NCBI GenBank assembly: GCA_032717465.1
Contig: CM064697.1
Location: 4,646,001 to 4,710,000 of the forward strand
Length of the DNA stretch: 64,000 nucleotides
Reading direction: 5' to 3'
From: Coenobita brevimanus
Taxonomy: Eukaryota; Arthropoda; Malacostraca; Decapoda; Coenobitidae
In this document: piece after piece, positions 33,171 through 43,539 of the stretch
Position numbering within the stretch: position 1 is the stretch's first letter
Layout of the letters: every line of letters starts with the position of its first letter
Translations under genes and position numbers: made by a program
The notes under the pieces: model-generated
What the model was told of the DNA's origin: nothing
What the model saw: only the letters and a program-made list of their open reading frames with translations
Databases searched by the model: none

Positions 33171-33749
33171 TTCTTTTAAATTATACATCATCTCTGGTTT
33201 ATGTGTGTGTTCATTGCATCACTGGTAGAATGTTAGGGTATGGCAAGATAGCTTTTTGAAATGTCAACACTGGTTGACTCACACGTGCCAGCCCTGTGGT
33301 TGCAGCATTTGTGACAATATGAGTTTTATGCCTAATTGCTTCATGCTGATGGGACAGATTTAGTTTCATTCTTGGACCTTGCAGATTATTTTATTCAAAC
33401 TGGAGGGATTAGATACAGCCTTCATTAACTCATTCAGGACAGGAGATCTTTCCTGTGTTGAATATAATTGACTGAGGTAAGCAGGAGTAAACTGTAAAAA
33501 GGTGTTGCTGTATTGAAATGGTTCAGAGAGATTGCACAGAAACAAAACTCAGTACGTCCAGAAACTCAAGTTGATGTAAAGTTGATATTTCACTTGTTTC
33601 AGTTCTTTTCATAGTTTTGTTATAACACTAGGAAATGTATCCAGCCATTTTTGGACATCCTGTACAGTATATGGGTTGCATTGGTTGACTGGGATGAGAA
33701 ATAGATCCTTTACAAATGAATTAAGGAAGTCTGTCGATTAAAGGTTAGC

Positions 33750-33780
33750 AGTAGTAGTAGCAGCAGCAGCAGCAGCAGCT
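33750..33780. repeat. AGC trinucleotide run
   Basis: An imperfect AGT/AGC run of about 30 bases at the start of a coding-like block (33843-33992). Confidence 0.85.
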
Positions 33781-33842
33781 ACCTCAGGCTCATCTGAATT
33801 TGAACTTGGTGGACTGTAGGCCAGAGCTGCCCTTCTTCCGCG

Positions 33843-33992
33843 GTCCACCATCTTCCTGTTGGGGGATAAGAAGGGGATCAAGAGGCATTTTTACAGTCAG
33901 GCAGTCATACCACCAGATGATATCGATGCCATCTCTGTAGAAGAGGTTGTGCATAAATATGGTTTAATAGAGTCAGTATCAGTTGAATGGTG
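33843..33992 (+). pseudogene. Coding-like stretch of unknown origin
   Basis: About 48 codons are open in one frame (LGDKKGIKRHFYSQAVIPPD and onward to VSVEW-stop), without splice sites that fit the dorsal phases. A diverged segment at about 40265-40320 resembles its beginning (TCCACCATC then a Gly/Asp/Lys region), so it may belong to a repeat. I do not recognise the family, and chance is possible. Confidence 0.3.
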
Positions 33993-34064
33993 AAAAGGAT
34001 CAGTGTGAGTTGACATAGAGGGTGGGAGGAGGTATGGAAGGCCAAAATATGATTGTTAGATACT

Positions 34065-34575
34065 GTGGTATGTGGGGGCGCTCACCATCCATTCACTCAA
34101 TGTAGTGCTGCTCTCGGGTGTCTGCCGTTTCCTCTCCTCCAACCTTCTTTCCATCCATCCTCTTCTGTCTTTCTTTCCTACATTCTTTCCTCTCCTGCCT
34201 ACGGGTGACTCTACACTCCCTCTTCTGTCTTTCCTTCATTCTTTCGTCTTCCTTCTGCCTGTGGGTGACTCTACACTGAGTGACAAGCCAAATAGTTTTT
34301 TCTGTACACCAAGAAACCATTACTACGCTGGGTGGTAACCATATAACCAAATTTTGGCGCCTTGTGGTTTAGTGGGTTGTAACAGCACTTCAATCGGATT
34401 GAGCCAGTGAAGGTTTATATCCAAGGGGTGGTTGGGGTTTATTGCTCACGTATTGCCACTCATAGATGAGTGAGGCTGGTCACTGTGATCTTAAAATGCC
34501 AAGACCAATTTGCCTAGCCCCTGGCTTCTATGCTCCTCATGGGGCAACGTAGGATTGGATGATGGATGGATGGAT
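34065..34575 (+). mobile_element. SINE G copy 1 (tRNA-type promoter, GGAT-type tail)
   Basis: The repeat begins with a conserved GGGGGCGCTCACCATCCA-like head and a pyrimidine-rich stretch, then a 12-bp inverted repeat (decayed here). A tRNA-like module follows: A box (TGGTTTAGTGG), B-box-like GGTTTATATCC, and a GGAT/GATA tail at 34555-34585. At least seven more copies occur in the window. Confidence 0.75.
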
Positions 34576-35012
34576 AGATACATAGATACAGTGAGTAAAC
34601 TTCTGAGAATGTGAGGTTTGTAAAATGGAGAGTAAAAGTAATGGAGGAGGATAGAAATGATGATATGGATATGGAGATGCAGATGGCAAGGATTGTTAAC
34701 TGACAGAATCATCTGAACCTAATGTGTATTTGATTAAAATTTTTAATTAACCCCTGCTGTGCTGATTCTTTGTAAGGTGGTTTACCTCCCCTGAGTCATT
34801 GTTGTATAGCCAATGTGAATTGTACCTCATATGAGGCTTGCAGCAAGGGCCGTGCAGACCATTTTGCCTCATATGAAGGTTGCAGCTTGGCAAGGGTTAA
34901 AGGAAGCCTTAAGTGTGGAAAGAATGTCTTTGGGGTGGAGTCAAAAATTTTGGAGGCTTAAATAATTTATGAAGAGTTAATAGATGGACTGCAGAGTCAT
35001 GTGGCACTCTTA

Positions 35013-35440
35013 ATTCAATCATTCATGCATCATCAGATCCAGTGTTGTCCCATGAGGAGTAGGAGCCCAAGACAAGGCAAATTGGTCCTGGCATTTAAGA
35101 TGAGAGTGACCAGCCTCACTCATCCCTGAGTGATATTATATGAGCAATAAATCCCAACCACTCATTGGATATAAACCTGCACTGGCTCAATCCGATTGGA
35201 GTGCCTTAATAACCCACTAAACTACCAGGCACTTTAATTTGGTCATATGTTTACTACCCAGCAGAGTAAATGGTTTCCTGGTGTACAGGAAACCATTTGG
35301 CTTATCACACAGTGTAGTGTTACCTATAGACAGAAGGAAGAGGAGGGAATGAAGGAAAGATAAGAAGAGGAAGGAAAGAAGAGAGGAAAGGGCATGAACC
35401 TGAAAGCAGCACTACAGAGTGGATGGTGAGTCCCTCCAGA
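35013..35440 (-). mobile_element. SINE G copy 2, minus strand
   Basis: Reverse copy of SINE G, including the hairpin-forming AATGGTTTCCTG/CAGGAAACCATT at about 35270-35300. It lies 290 bp upstream of coding segment 7. Confidence 0.75.
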
Positions 35441-35733
35441 CCACCAACAGGTCTCAAAAATGTTAGTGGGAAGAGATTATGGTGATGATGTTGATTTTTG
35501 TGTTTAACTAATTCAGTTTGAGGGTTCTAATGTGCATGAAAATTTATGGCAGTGCCAGGAATAAACAAAAAAGAACAAAATACATCAGTGATTCAGGAAG
35601 ACTGTTTTTAACTAACAGGGGGAGGTGTTTCTTCTCTGCTGAATAAAATCATTGGGCAGTATTAAGAATAAACTGAAGATTTCATCACACAGTTATAGCT
35701 TATGCCTTTCCATGTTATCCTTTGATACCCCAG

Positions 35734-35867
35734 AGGACATCCATGTGAAGTTTTATGAAGTGAAGGATGGTATGATTGAGTGGGAGGCATTTGGAGACTT
35801 CCAGGCCTCAGATGTACACAAACAGGTGGCCATATCCTTCAAGACACCACGCTACAAGTCTCTGGAG
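35734..35867 (+). CDS. dorsal: Dorsal-class NF-kB, coding segment 7 (dimerisation domain)
   Basis: This 134-bp exon enters in phase 1 (acceptor gatacccag) and leaves in phase 0 (donor gtgagt). It encodes EDIHVKFYEVKDGMIEWEAF, then GDFQASDVHKQVAISFKTPR and YKSLE. The blocks WEAFGDF, DVHKQ and FKTPRY are diagnostic of the RHD dimerisation domain, which contacts the partner Rel subunit and the IkB/Cactus inhibitor in characterised family members. No anomaly. Confidence 0.98.
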
Positions 35868-35879
35868 GTGAGTGATGAT

Positions 35880-36634
35880 TGTGGGAGATAGGGGCTAAAG
35901 TTTTCTATTGTTTGTTTGCTTATACCAGGTGAAGCTTGTATGATTTGAAGTGGGGGAGGTAAGTTAGCACCTTGCTTTGTGCATGATAAATGCTACTGTC
36001 ATATTCAGATGTGGTACTGAATTGATATTTTATTGGCTGTATATTGATAGGTTTTTGCATAAACAAGCATAACATTGTCAGTGTAAAGCATTGTCTTTGT
36101 AACTAGTGTCCTAATTTGGGAGATCTTTGATACATAGTCCAGGATATGCTTTGTCTTCTCTCTCTATAGAAGTCTTCCACCCAAATTTATCAGTGGGAAA
36201 ACTTTGCTTTCCAGTGATAATATATGTGGCTCTGTACACCAATTTTTGAACCATTAGTGTTTTCATTTGCGTGAATCCTATTCACCTGAATATTTATTAG
36301 TGAGTTAGAGGAGTGTATGATAGGTTTAGCCTACTTCTTCTCATCCCTGTGAAATGATAAGTTGTTAGATTGGTTCTAACAGATAAGTGACAAGAAGCAT
36401 GTAATGTAAGTGTGGTAGTTAATGTCTGTGGGGTGGAGTCAGGATTTGAGGCCATGACTTGTGAGTGAATGAGAGGTGGCCCATTTATTCGGCTAACCTG
36501 TGATAAGTTTCTCCTATCAGGTTTTTTCTTGCTCTCTGAAACCTAATTTACCTCATCCTTAGGTGAGAAAAGAGGTCTGGATGATGATGGAAGTATAGTG
36601 GTCCCACTGGTGCCGTTTGGAAGCGGAGTGTTGG

Positions 36635-36667
<33 letters not shown>

Positions 36668-37185
36668 TGGTGGAATGCAGTGCGTAAGTTCTGTGTTTGA
36701 GGTGACAGTTTTGCATTATGAGAAATTATGCTATGAGAGTGAGGTGTGGAGGCTGATGTAATATATATATACTGCTCAATGGAAAGGACAATGGGATATG
36801 TTAAAGTGGTATTACCATAAGGACATAGTGGATGATGAGAGGTAAAGGTAGCATAAGTACCAAATGTAGAGGGAGTGAGAGGAATGTGGAGGCTTAGGAA
36901 AGGTGAAATGATATTGTGAAAGAGATTTTGAATCCAGGAGATGTGAGCATCCAGGAGGGTGTGAGGTTTGCATGGAACAGTGAACTGGAATGAGGTGGTT
37001 TATGGGAGGATGTCTGCTCGTGATGTAAAACAGTCAAGAGGGGATGTGACTGGGATAAACATACATCAGTGCAGCCATGTTGTGGATGGTACATAGTTGC
37101 TTTGATGTAGACCGTTATTTTAAACATCTGAGAGAGAGTGTGAGTGAATGAAGTTGCTTTCTCCATTTTGGGTGCCTTCCTACTG
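35880..37185. other. dorsal: Intron 7, left part; poly-A run at 36640, no recognised gene
   Basis: A poly-A run of about 27 bases at 36640-36666 is the only strong landmark. Nothing else is recognisable. Confidence 0.5.
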
Positions 37186-37192
37186 TAGTAGG

Positions 37193-37657
37193 TAATTCAT
37201 TCATTCTCTTATCATCTAATCCTGTGTTTCCCCATGAGAAGCATAGGAACCCTGGGCTAGGCAAGTTGGTCCTGGCATTTTAGATGAGAGTGACCAACCT
37301 TACTCATCCATGAGTGGCATTATGTGAGCAATAAACCCCAACCACTTATTGGATATAAACTTGCACAGGCTCAATCCGATTGGGGCACCTTAATTACCCA
37401 CTGAATCACCAGGCGCCATAATTTGGTTATATGGTTACCACCTAGTTTAGTAAATGGTTTCCTGGTGCACAGGAAACCATTTGGCTGCTCATTCAGTGTA
37501 GAGTCACCTGCAGACAGAAGAAAGAGGAAAGAATGAAGGAAAGAAAGACAGAAGAGGAAGGCAGAAAAGAAGGAAGGAAGGAAGGAAAGGGCAGGTGCCC
37601 GAGAGCAGCACTGCATTGAATGAGTGGATGGTGAGCACCCCCACCTGCCACTATGTA
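37193..37657 (-). mobile_element. SINE G copy 3, minus strand
   Basis: The tail end lies at 37193-37230, the tRNA-like module at about 37350-37420, the hairpin (AATGGTTTCCTG, GTGCA, CAGGAAACCATT) at 37453-37483, and the purine-rich stretch at 37515-37600. It is an almost full-length copy. Confidence 0.78.
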
Positions 37658-37693
37658 GTAGGTAATACCATATATTAAAAAGGTTTTTATCTA

Positions 37694-38173
37694 CAGGTAT
37701 ACCCTGGTTTAATGATGCAATTGGTTAGGTAAAAGCCCATCGTTAGGCAGGGTATCATATATAAGGGCAGATTTAGCGTGTAAAGTAATTGGATGCGTTT
37801 TTCAACCTTGGGTTCCCCCCAGCCAAGTCCAAAATCCACCCAAATGAGCCCAAAAACAAGCTTAAAGCCAATCTAAATGGCCCAACAGCTATAAAAGAAG
37901 CCAACCTAAGCCTGACACCTGTAAATAACTCACTAAAACCAACAAATAAAATCTGAAAATTGTCAAATATAAGTCTGGAAAAAATCAGGCTTAGTAAAGT
38001 GTACCCCAAAATGTCAATGTTCACCCCACCTGTGGCTAAAACACATTAATCAAAGTCTAAAAACAGTTTATAAATCAACCTAAACACAATTTTAGTGTAT
38101 AATATCATCAAAATCGGTAAAAAAAAATCAAAACCCATCGTTAAACCGGAGTATTGCATATCGAGGTGTACTG
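37694..38173. mobile_element. Non-autonomous DNA transposon (TIR CAGGTATACC / CAGTACACC)
   Basis: A 480-bp unit flanked by TA, with matching termini TTTAATGATG near the left and TTTAACGATG near the right (inverted). No transposase. Belongs to the same broad CAGT/TA group. Confidence 0.75.
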
Positions 38174-38486
38174 TACCTGTACATTCTTAATGCATGTTTT
38201 ACAAGAAGTAGGTATTAGGAAATTTTCTCTCTGGATCTTGGTGTAAGGATGTGGTGATCCCACCCCAGCATTTGCAATGCAAGCAGTTGCAAACTTCAAA
38301 CCACAGTAAAGGGAGGTTTTTCTTGGGGTTTCCATTTCCTCTAAATTATGTTTTCTTTGCAGTCCAAAAACAGAAGTACTGTATGCTGTCCAGGTGTTGT
38401 AGTCCATGCATTTTCAGAACGGCACCTGAAAGATGGATATTAGGGATCTAGAAACCCATTTTGTTTATACTGATAGAGAGATCAAG

Positions 38487-38630
38487 TTGTGGTAGGTGGG
38501 GGTGCCCATCATCTGCTCACTCAGTGTTGTGTTGCCTTTAGGTAACTGTACTCCGAATGACAAGTCAAATGGTTTCCTGCAACCTGGGAAATTATTTACA
38601 ATGCTGAGAGGTAACCATATAAGCAAGTAA
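38487..38630 (+). mobile_element. SINE G copy 4, truncated
   Basis: The head (GGTGGGGGTGCCCATC) and the decayed hairpin region match other SINE G copies; the tRNA-like module is missing. Confidence 0.62.
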
Positions 38631-38994
38631 CGAGGTGATGTGGCGCCTACTGTGCTGCCTTTCTAACTGGGTGGAGAGTTGCAAATGCAGCATCCATCCA
38701 CGAACCAAATCTCCACACTTTTCCCCGTACCTCGCTGGGGTGAGGTGCTGTCTGTCACAAGGGAACATCGATTCACTGTACGGGACTCTTCTGCAGGGGC
38801 AGTTGCATGCCTGCAGCTGATGGGTCTGCCGGCCAATCAGACCAGGGTTATTCTACTGCCTGTTCTACTACTACTGCAGCGAGAAAGTGACCAGATTACC
38901 CAGTTTTTTTTATGCAAACACTTACTGTACATCTTTGCGGAATTAACTGGAGGCGGATTTTACCTAGAGCTTCCAGTATTCTACAGTATGATTG

Positions 38995-39425
38995 GTGGGG
39001 GCACTCACCATCCACTCACACGATGTAGTGCTGATCTTGGGTAGTTGCCCATTCCTCTCTTCCTTCTTTACATCCTTCCTCTTCTGTCTTTCTTTCCTTC
39101 ATTCTCTCCTCTTTCATTTGTCTGCGGGTGACTCTAAATGACAAGCCATATGGTTTCCTGTACACCAGGAAATCATTTACTATGCGGTGGTAACCATATA
39201 ACCAGATTATGGTGCCTGGCAATGTAGTAGGCAATTAAGGGGCTCCAATTGGATTGAGCTGGTGCAGGTTTATATCCAAGGGGTGGTTGGGGTTTATTGC
39301 TCACATAATGCCACTCAGGGATGACTGAGGCTGGTCACTTTCATCTTAAATGACAGGACCAGCTTGCCTAGTCCTGGACTCCTATGCCCCTCGTGGGGCA
39401 ACACTGGATTAGATGATGCATGGAA
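38995..39425 (+). mobile_element. SINE G copy 5
   Basis: Plus-strand copy with head at about 38995, hairpin (ATGGTTTCCTG, TACAC, CAGGAAATCAT) at about 39150-39178, B-box-like GGTTTATATCC at about 39268 and a GGAT-type tail. Confidence 0.75.
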
Positions 39426-39569
39426 TGAAATATATTTATACTGTATATTTTTTCTCATTCGATAATAACTTTCCACCCTCTTCCTTTCCTTGCCTCAAAC
39501 TTATAAGACAGTTGTGCATGCTAGGAATATTAAAATTTTCACTTTCTTATTTGACGGTATAATGATAAT

Positions 39570-40072
39570 AATCCATCCTTCCATCATCCAGTCCTGTGCC
39601 ACCCGAAGAGGAGTGTAGGAGCCTGGGTTTAGGCAAGTTGGTCCTGACACTTATGATAAAAGTGACCAGCCTCACTCATCCCTGAGTGGCATTACATGAG
39701 CAATAAGCCCCAAGCAGCCCTTGGATATGAATCTGCACAGGCTTAATCTGATTGGTGTGCCTTAATTACTCACTAAACCACCAGGTGCCATAATTTGGTT
39801 ATATGGTTACTACCCAGCATAGCAAATTGTTTCCTGGTGTACAGGAAACCATTTGGTTTGTCACTCAGTGTGGAGTCACCCATAGGCAGATGGAAGTAGA
39901 AAGAGTGAAGGAAAGAAAGACAGAAGAGGGAGTGTAAAGTCACCCATTGGCAGAAAGAAGAAAGAATGAAGGAAAAGAAGACAGAAGAGAAAGGAAGGAA
40001 GAGAGGAAAGGGCAGACACCCAAAGCAGCTGTACATTGAGTGAGTGGATGGTGACCACCCCCACCTACCACA
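39570..40072 (-). mobile_element. SINE G copy 6, with local duplication in its purine tract
   Basis: Reverse copy. The hairpin is at about 39825-39856. The purine-rich segment is duplicated (two GTCACCC-then-GAAAGA blocks at about 39885 and 39940), which lengthens this copy. Confidence 0.74.
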
Positions 40073-40399
40073 TATAATGATAATAATAATGTGCTGAATC
40101 AACTCTGACCAAAGGAGCCGAATTGCATGTTCCAATGCAGATGCACCTAGGCTCACAAGCACCTGTATTGGATCTACTCAGGTGCATCTCCATTAGATCA
40201 TACTGTTGACCCCATCAGTTTGTAGCGACCCAGGCTCATACAAATGTGAAACTGGTCGGCTACAGATTGGCGTTGTAATATTTTACAGTCCACCATCCTC
40301 TTTCCAGAGGATAGGAAAGGAGTTGAGGGATGGTTCTGTAATCGAGCAATAGTCACTTGGCTATATTGGTGCCACGATGGGAAGGGCATCCTTCACCAG

Positions 40400-41086
40400 T
40401 ACCACAGTAATGGTAAACAGGCAGAGTGGATCTTGCAGGTACCATTAAAAAAGGTGATTCTCATTTGCTGTTAGGATGTGGATTCCAACTTGATTTATTT
40501 TGGGGCATGGGGGCCTGCCAGTGGAGATGCATGCCCCATTTTATTTTAAGATAAGGGGGAGGGGGAGGGGGGCCATTTTCAACATTGTGCATTAAGAGTT
40601 CAAGGCCTGTACTGAAGCAAATGGAAGGTAATTTGAGGAAGTTAAGGAAAATGTCTTGAATAAGTTACCACCCATAGAACTCAGTATAAAACCCTCAATT
40701 TCTTTTATTTTAAATGTTTTTCTCCATGTAAAAAATGTGTCTGAAGATACAGTATTGGTACTGTATACGATTATGAAGTCGTGGTAATTATTTTCATAAT
40801 TTTTCTTTCCAGAGTACTCTTCTTTTTATATACAGTATATGATTTATCCATTTATTTATTTTTCTTTTTGATGCTCACTGTATTTGCATTGATCCAGTGC
40901 ATCTGTGTTGGTATGTCTGTCCTGAATATCTGAGGATGAAAGTAGGATGATGATGGGAGAGCTTAGTTGAAACAACTTTGAGCTTCATGGAAGTTCTGTT
41001 ATATTGTTGTTTATGAAGGTGTGGAACACCCTGAAACAGTTTTCTTTTGTTTTTGTATGTTTATAAGTACTTGTTTATATGTTTAG
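40400..41086. other. dorsal: Intron 7, right part, no recognised feature
   Basis: AT-rich sequence leading to the acceptor tatgtttag at 41086. A G-rich patch lies at 40555-40575. No gene signal. Confidence 0.5.
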
Positions 41087-41183
41087 GTGGAGAACCCAGT
41101 CAAGGTGTATGTGCAGCTGTTTAGGCCATCGGACAGGAGCACCAGTGAGCCCCGACCCTTCCAGTACCTGCCTCTCGACTCAG
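41087..41183 (+). CDS. dorsal: Dorsal-class NF-kB, coding segment 8 as spliced to the NLS exon
   Basis: The spliced form of the exon is 97 bp, phase 0 to phase 1, ending LPLDS-G. Joined to 61749 the Asp codon is completed and the reading becomes LPLDS-DPQYLKRKMAK, the canonical Dorsal arrangement (conserved (D/E)SDP then basic NLS). The RHD-end PKA-type site that reads RRPS in Drosophila Dorsal reads FRPS here. Confidence 0.93.
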
Positions 41184-42283
41184 GTAGGCCCTTCACCTCA
41201 TTTAAAAGACTAAAGAACAATTATGGTTTGTTCCAACGCATTCTAGGGCTTGATACTCCAGCATCTTCATCTGGAACACCTCAGGGTGTTAGTGAAGGGG
41301 AGATACTTAAGCGCAAGAACCCAAAGGTGATGTCTCCACTTCGTTCACCTGACTTCCTTGACACCTTAGAGGATACTAAGCCCCGTCCTCATCCCCCTGG
41401 CGACCTAAAAGTCGGCAGTCTGCAAACAGCTGCACGTCCACCACCAACCGGATCACCCCCATTAGTATCTCAACAACCGAAACCAGGAGCATCACCTTCA
41501 GCTGTTGTTCACCCTGGCAGTTCATCTCCTCCCCCTCTCTTGCTGTCCCCAGATCAGAGTGTGGATGATATTAGGCAGAGACTTACAGCCACCCTGGAGA
41601 AACGTAAGCTTGGTGGTGCAGGTTCGCCCAAATCAGGTCCCTCACAGCCGTCTCGGCCTTCACAATTTTGGTCAGATGATACTAGTGTGTACTCGGATGC
41701 AGATGTCCTAGATGATGTGTTGAGCCAGGGTAGTGTCAATGATTTGTTGTCTGCAGTAGGTGATGGCTTAGCAGTTTATGAGGATGTTACTGGACAGCCT
41801 GACCCCACTGCTGCTCTCCTTGCTCCTGATGCCTTATATGGTGACCCATCCTATGCCTCATGCTATTCGAACCTTGAATTTGTTATGGGCCAAACCAGAG
41901 TTGCCTCAGGTGATGGTAATACCAATATCAACAGAGCAGCTGGGGAAGCACCACCTTCCCTTCCCCCCAAGAAAACTCCCCGTGGCTCTGCAGCAGTTCT
42001 TGAGGATGATTTCAGGATATACGGGACTCCTTCAGGTCAGCCTATACATCCCAGTAAGGCTGCATTACTGTCAGAGAGAGGGTTCAAGGGTGGTGTAGGA
42101 ACAGTAGGTGGTACAAGCACAGATGACACACTGTATTATGATCCTGGGGGGAGAAGTGGTGCTCCCCTAGCATCAGCATCAGAGTGTGATGATTTAGAAG
42201 ATTTATGGGAGGATAGTGCAAGTCAGACTCAGCCACTTAATCCAGATCAGCTGCCACGCACAGTTCTTGACCTTTTTGTATGA
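41087..42283 (+). CDS. dorsal: Dorsal-class NF-kB, coding segment 8: RHD end, then unspliced alternative C-terminal tail
   Basis: This exon opens in phase 0 (acceptor tgtttag, first codon Val, not a start) with VENPVKVYVQLFRPSDRSTS and ends the RHD at QYLPLDS. At 41184 it has a good donor (TCAG/gtaggc) that splices to the NLS exon at 61749. If that donor is skipped, the frame stays open for 366 more codons to a TGA at 42281-42283. The tail is Ser/Pro/Asp-rich with acidic-hydrophobic patches (DDLEDLWED, LPRTVLDLFV) and lacks the classical post-RHD NLS. A chance open frame this long in an intron is unlikely. The read-through protein would be 722 aa. This parallels Drosophila Dorsal-B. Confidence 0.9.
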   Translation: MENPVKVYVQLFRPSDRSTSEPRPFQYLPLDSGRPFTSFKRLKNNYGLFQRILGLDTPASSSGTPQGVSEGEILKRKNPKVMSPLRSPDFLDTLEDTKPRPHPPGDLKVGSLQTAARPPPTGSPPLVSQQPKPGASPSAVVHPGSSSPPPLLLSPDQSVDDIRQRLTATLEKRKLGGAGSPKSGPSQPSRPSQFWSDDTSVYSDADVLDDVLSQGSVNDLLSAVGDGLAVYEDVTGQPDPTAALLAPDALYGDPSYASCYSNLEFVMGQTRVASGDGNTNINRAAGEAPPSLPPKKTPRGSAAVLEDDFRIYGTPSGQPIHPSKAALLSERGFKGGVGTVGGTSTDDTLYYDPGGRSGAPLASASECDDLEDLWEDSASQTQPLNPDQLPRTVLDLFV

Positions 42284-42443
42284 AGCTTGCATGTTTCATC
42301 GTGGGCAGAGCTGGATAATCTGTATAGAAAAAATTAGTCATGTAAGATACCGTAACTTACTAAGGCCCACAATAAGATTGGATCATTAATGGAGGTAGAA
42401 ATAACTATTATTGTGATTAAATAGTGATCTAACTTTTTTTTGT

Positions 42444-42448
<5 letters not shown>

Positions 42449-42510
<62 letters not shown>
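42449..42510. repeat. CA microsatellite after the read-through stop codon
   Basis: A CA run of about 62 bases begins 166 bp past the TGA at 42283. It would lie in the 3' UTR of the read-through isoform. Confidence 0.97.
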
Positions 42511-42512
<2 letters not shown>

Positions 42513-42889
42513 TCTCTCTCTTCATATTGTATGTTCATATGAAATGGCTCTCGCAGAAAGTAAATTGTGTGTGTTATTGGCTACAGGAAATCAGAAATGC
42601 TCCCTTACTTTAATCACTATTGAACAGTGCAGATAATTGATGAAGGACATGAATTCTCACTTCAAGATAAAACAGCAACCAGGTAACTCACATGAAGCTA
42701 AGAAATGCAAAGATGTTATCATATATATCCAGATTTGCCATTAGTGTTGAGCAGAGCAAATGTGTTTATGATTTACTTTGCCTTTGCAAGATAGTTGAGG
42801 TTACAGTAACTAAGTACAATGAATGATATGACTTGTGACTGTTAATAAGCCTTTTGTCAGTTTGCATAAGTGCAGAACTGTATACAGCA

Positions 42890-43534
42890 CAGTGGAGTCT
42901 TTTTATCCAAAATTCTTTTAACCATAACGTGCCATTAACCATAAGTTTTACTAAAACGTTCTCATTTCGATTAACCACAAAAATCTTAAATCTATCCGAA
43001 AATTCAAACACGGCGGGTTTGTTTTGCTCCACTAGCGTTAATTTACAGTTGCTCCGCTACTCACTAGAGCGAGCATTGGTTGCACCAACCCTCATCCACC
43101 ACCTTGGAAGATTTGGATGATGTGGGAGATGATGTGGAAATGATTTAATAAGGAAACAGAAAATATGAAAAAACAATTAGGTTTAAGACTTTATTTGTTC
43201 GAATTGCTTACAGTGAATTACGTAATTGTTTTGGTGAAGGTTTATTTAAGTTTATTTGAGTGAAGATTTATTTAAGTTGACAGTTTCTATTACGCTTACA
43301 AAAGTTCAGGTACATACGTAGTTACTACAGTGTATTGTTTTGGTGATGGTTGAGTGGCTTTTGGGGTGCTGGTGCTGGTGGTGGGCTAGACATCGCCAGA
43401 AATGGGTGTTGGGTGAGTACAATACTGTTCCCTTGTATCTTGTGTATTACAGTATTACAGTATCTTTTATCCAAAAAATTGATTAAAAGAAACTTTGAAA
43501 GTCCCATGATTTTAGGATAAAAGAGACTCCACTG
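42890..43534. mobile_element. Non-autonomous DNA transposon (TIR CAGTGGAGTC)
   Basis: CAGTGGAGTCTTTTTATCC at 42890 and its inverse GGATAAAAGAGACTCCACTG ending at 43534. The right flank is TA and the left CA. 645 bp, no transposase. Confidence 0.82.
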
Positions 43535-43539
43535 TACTA

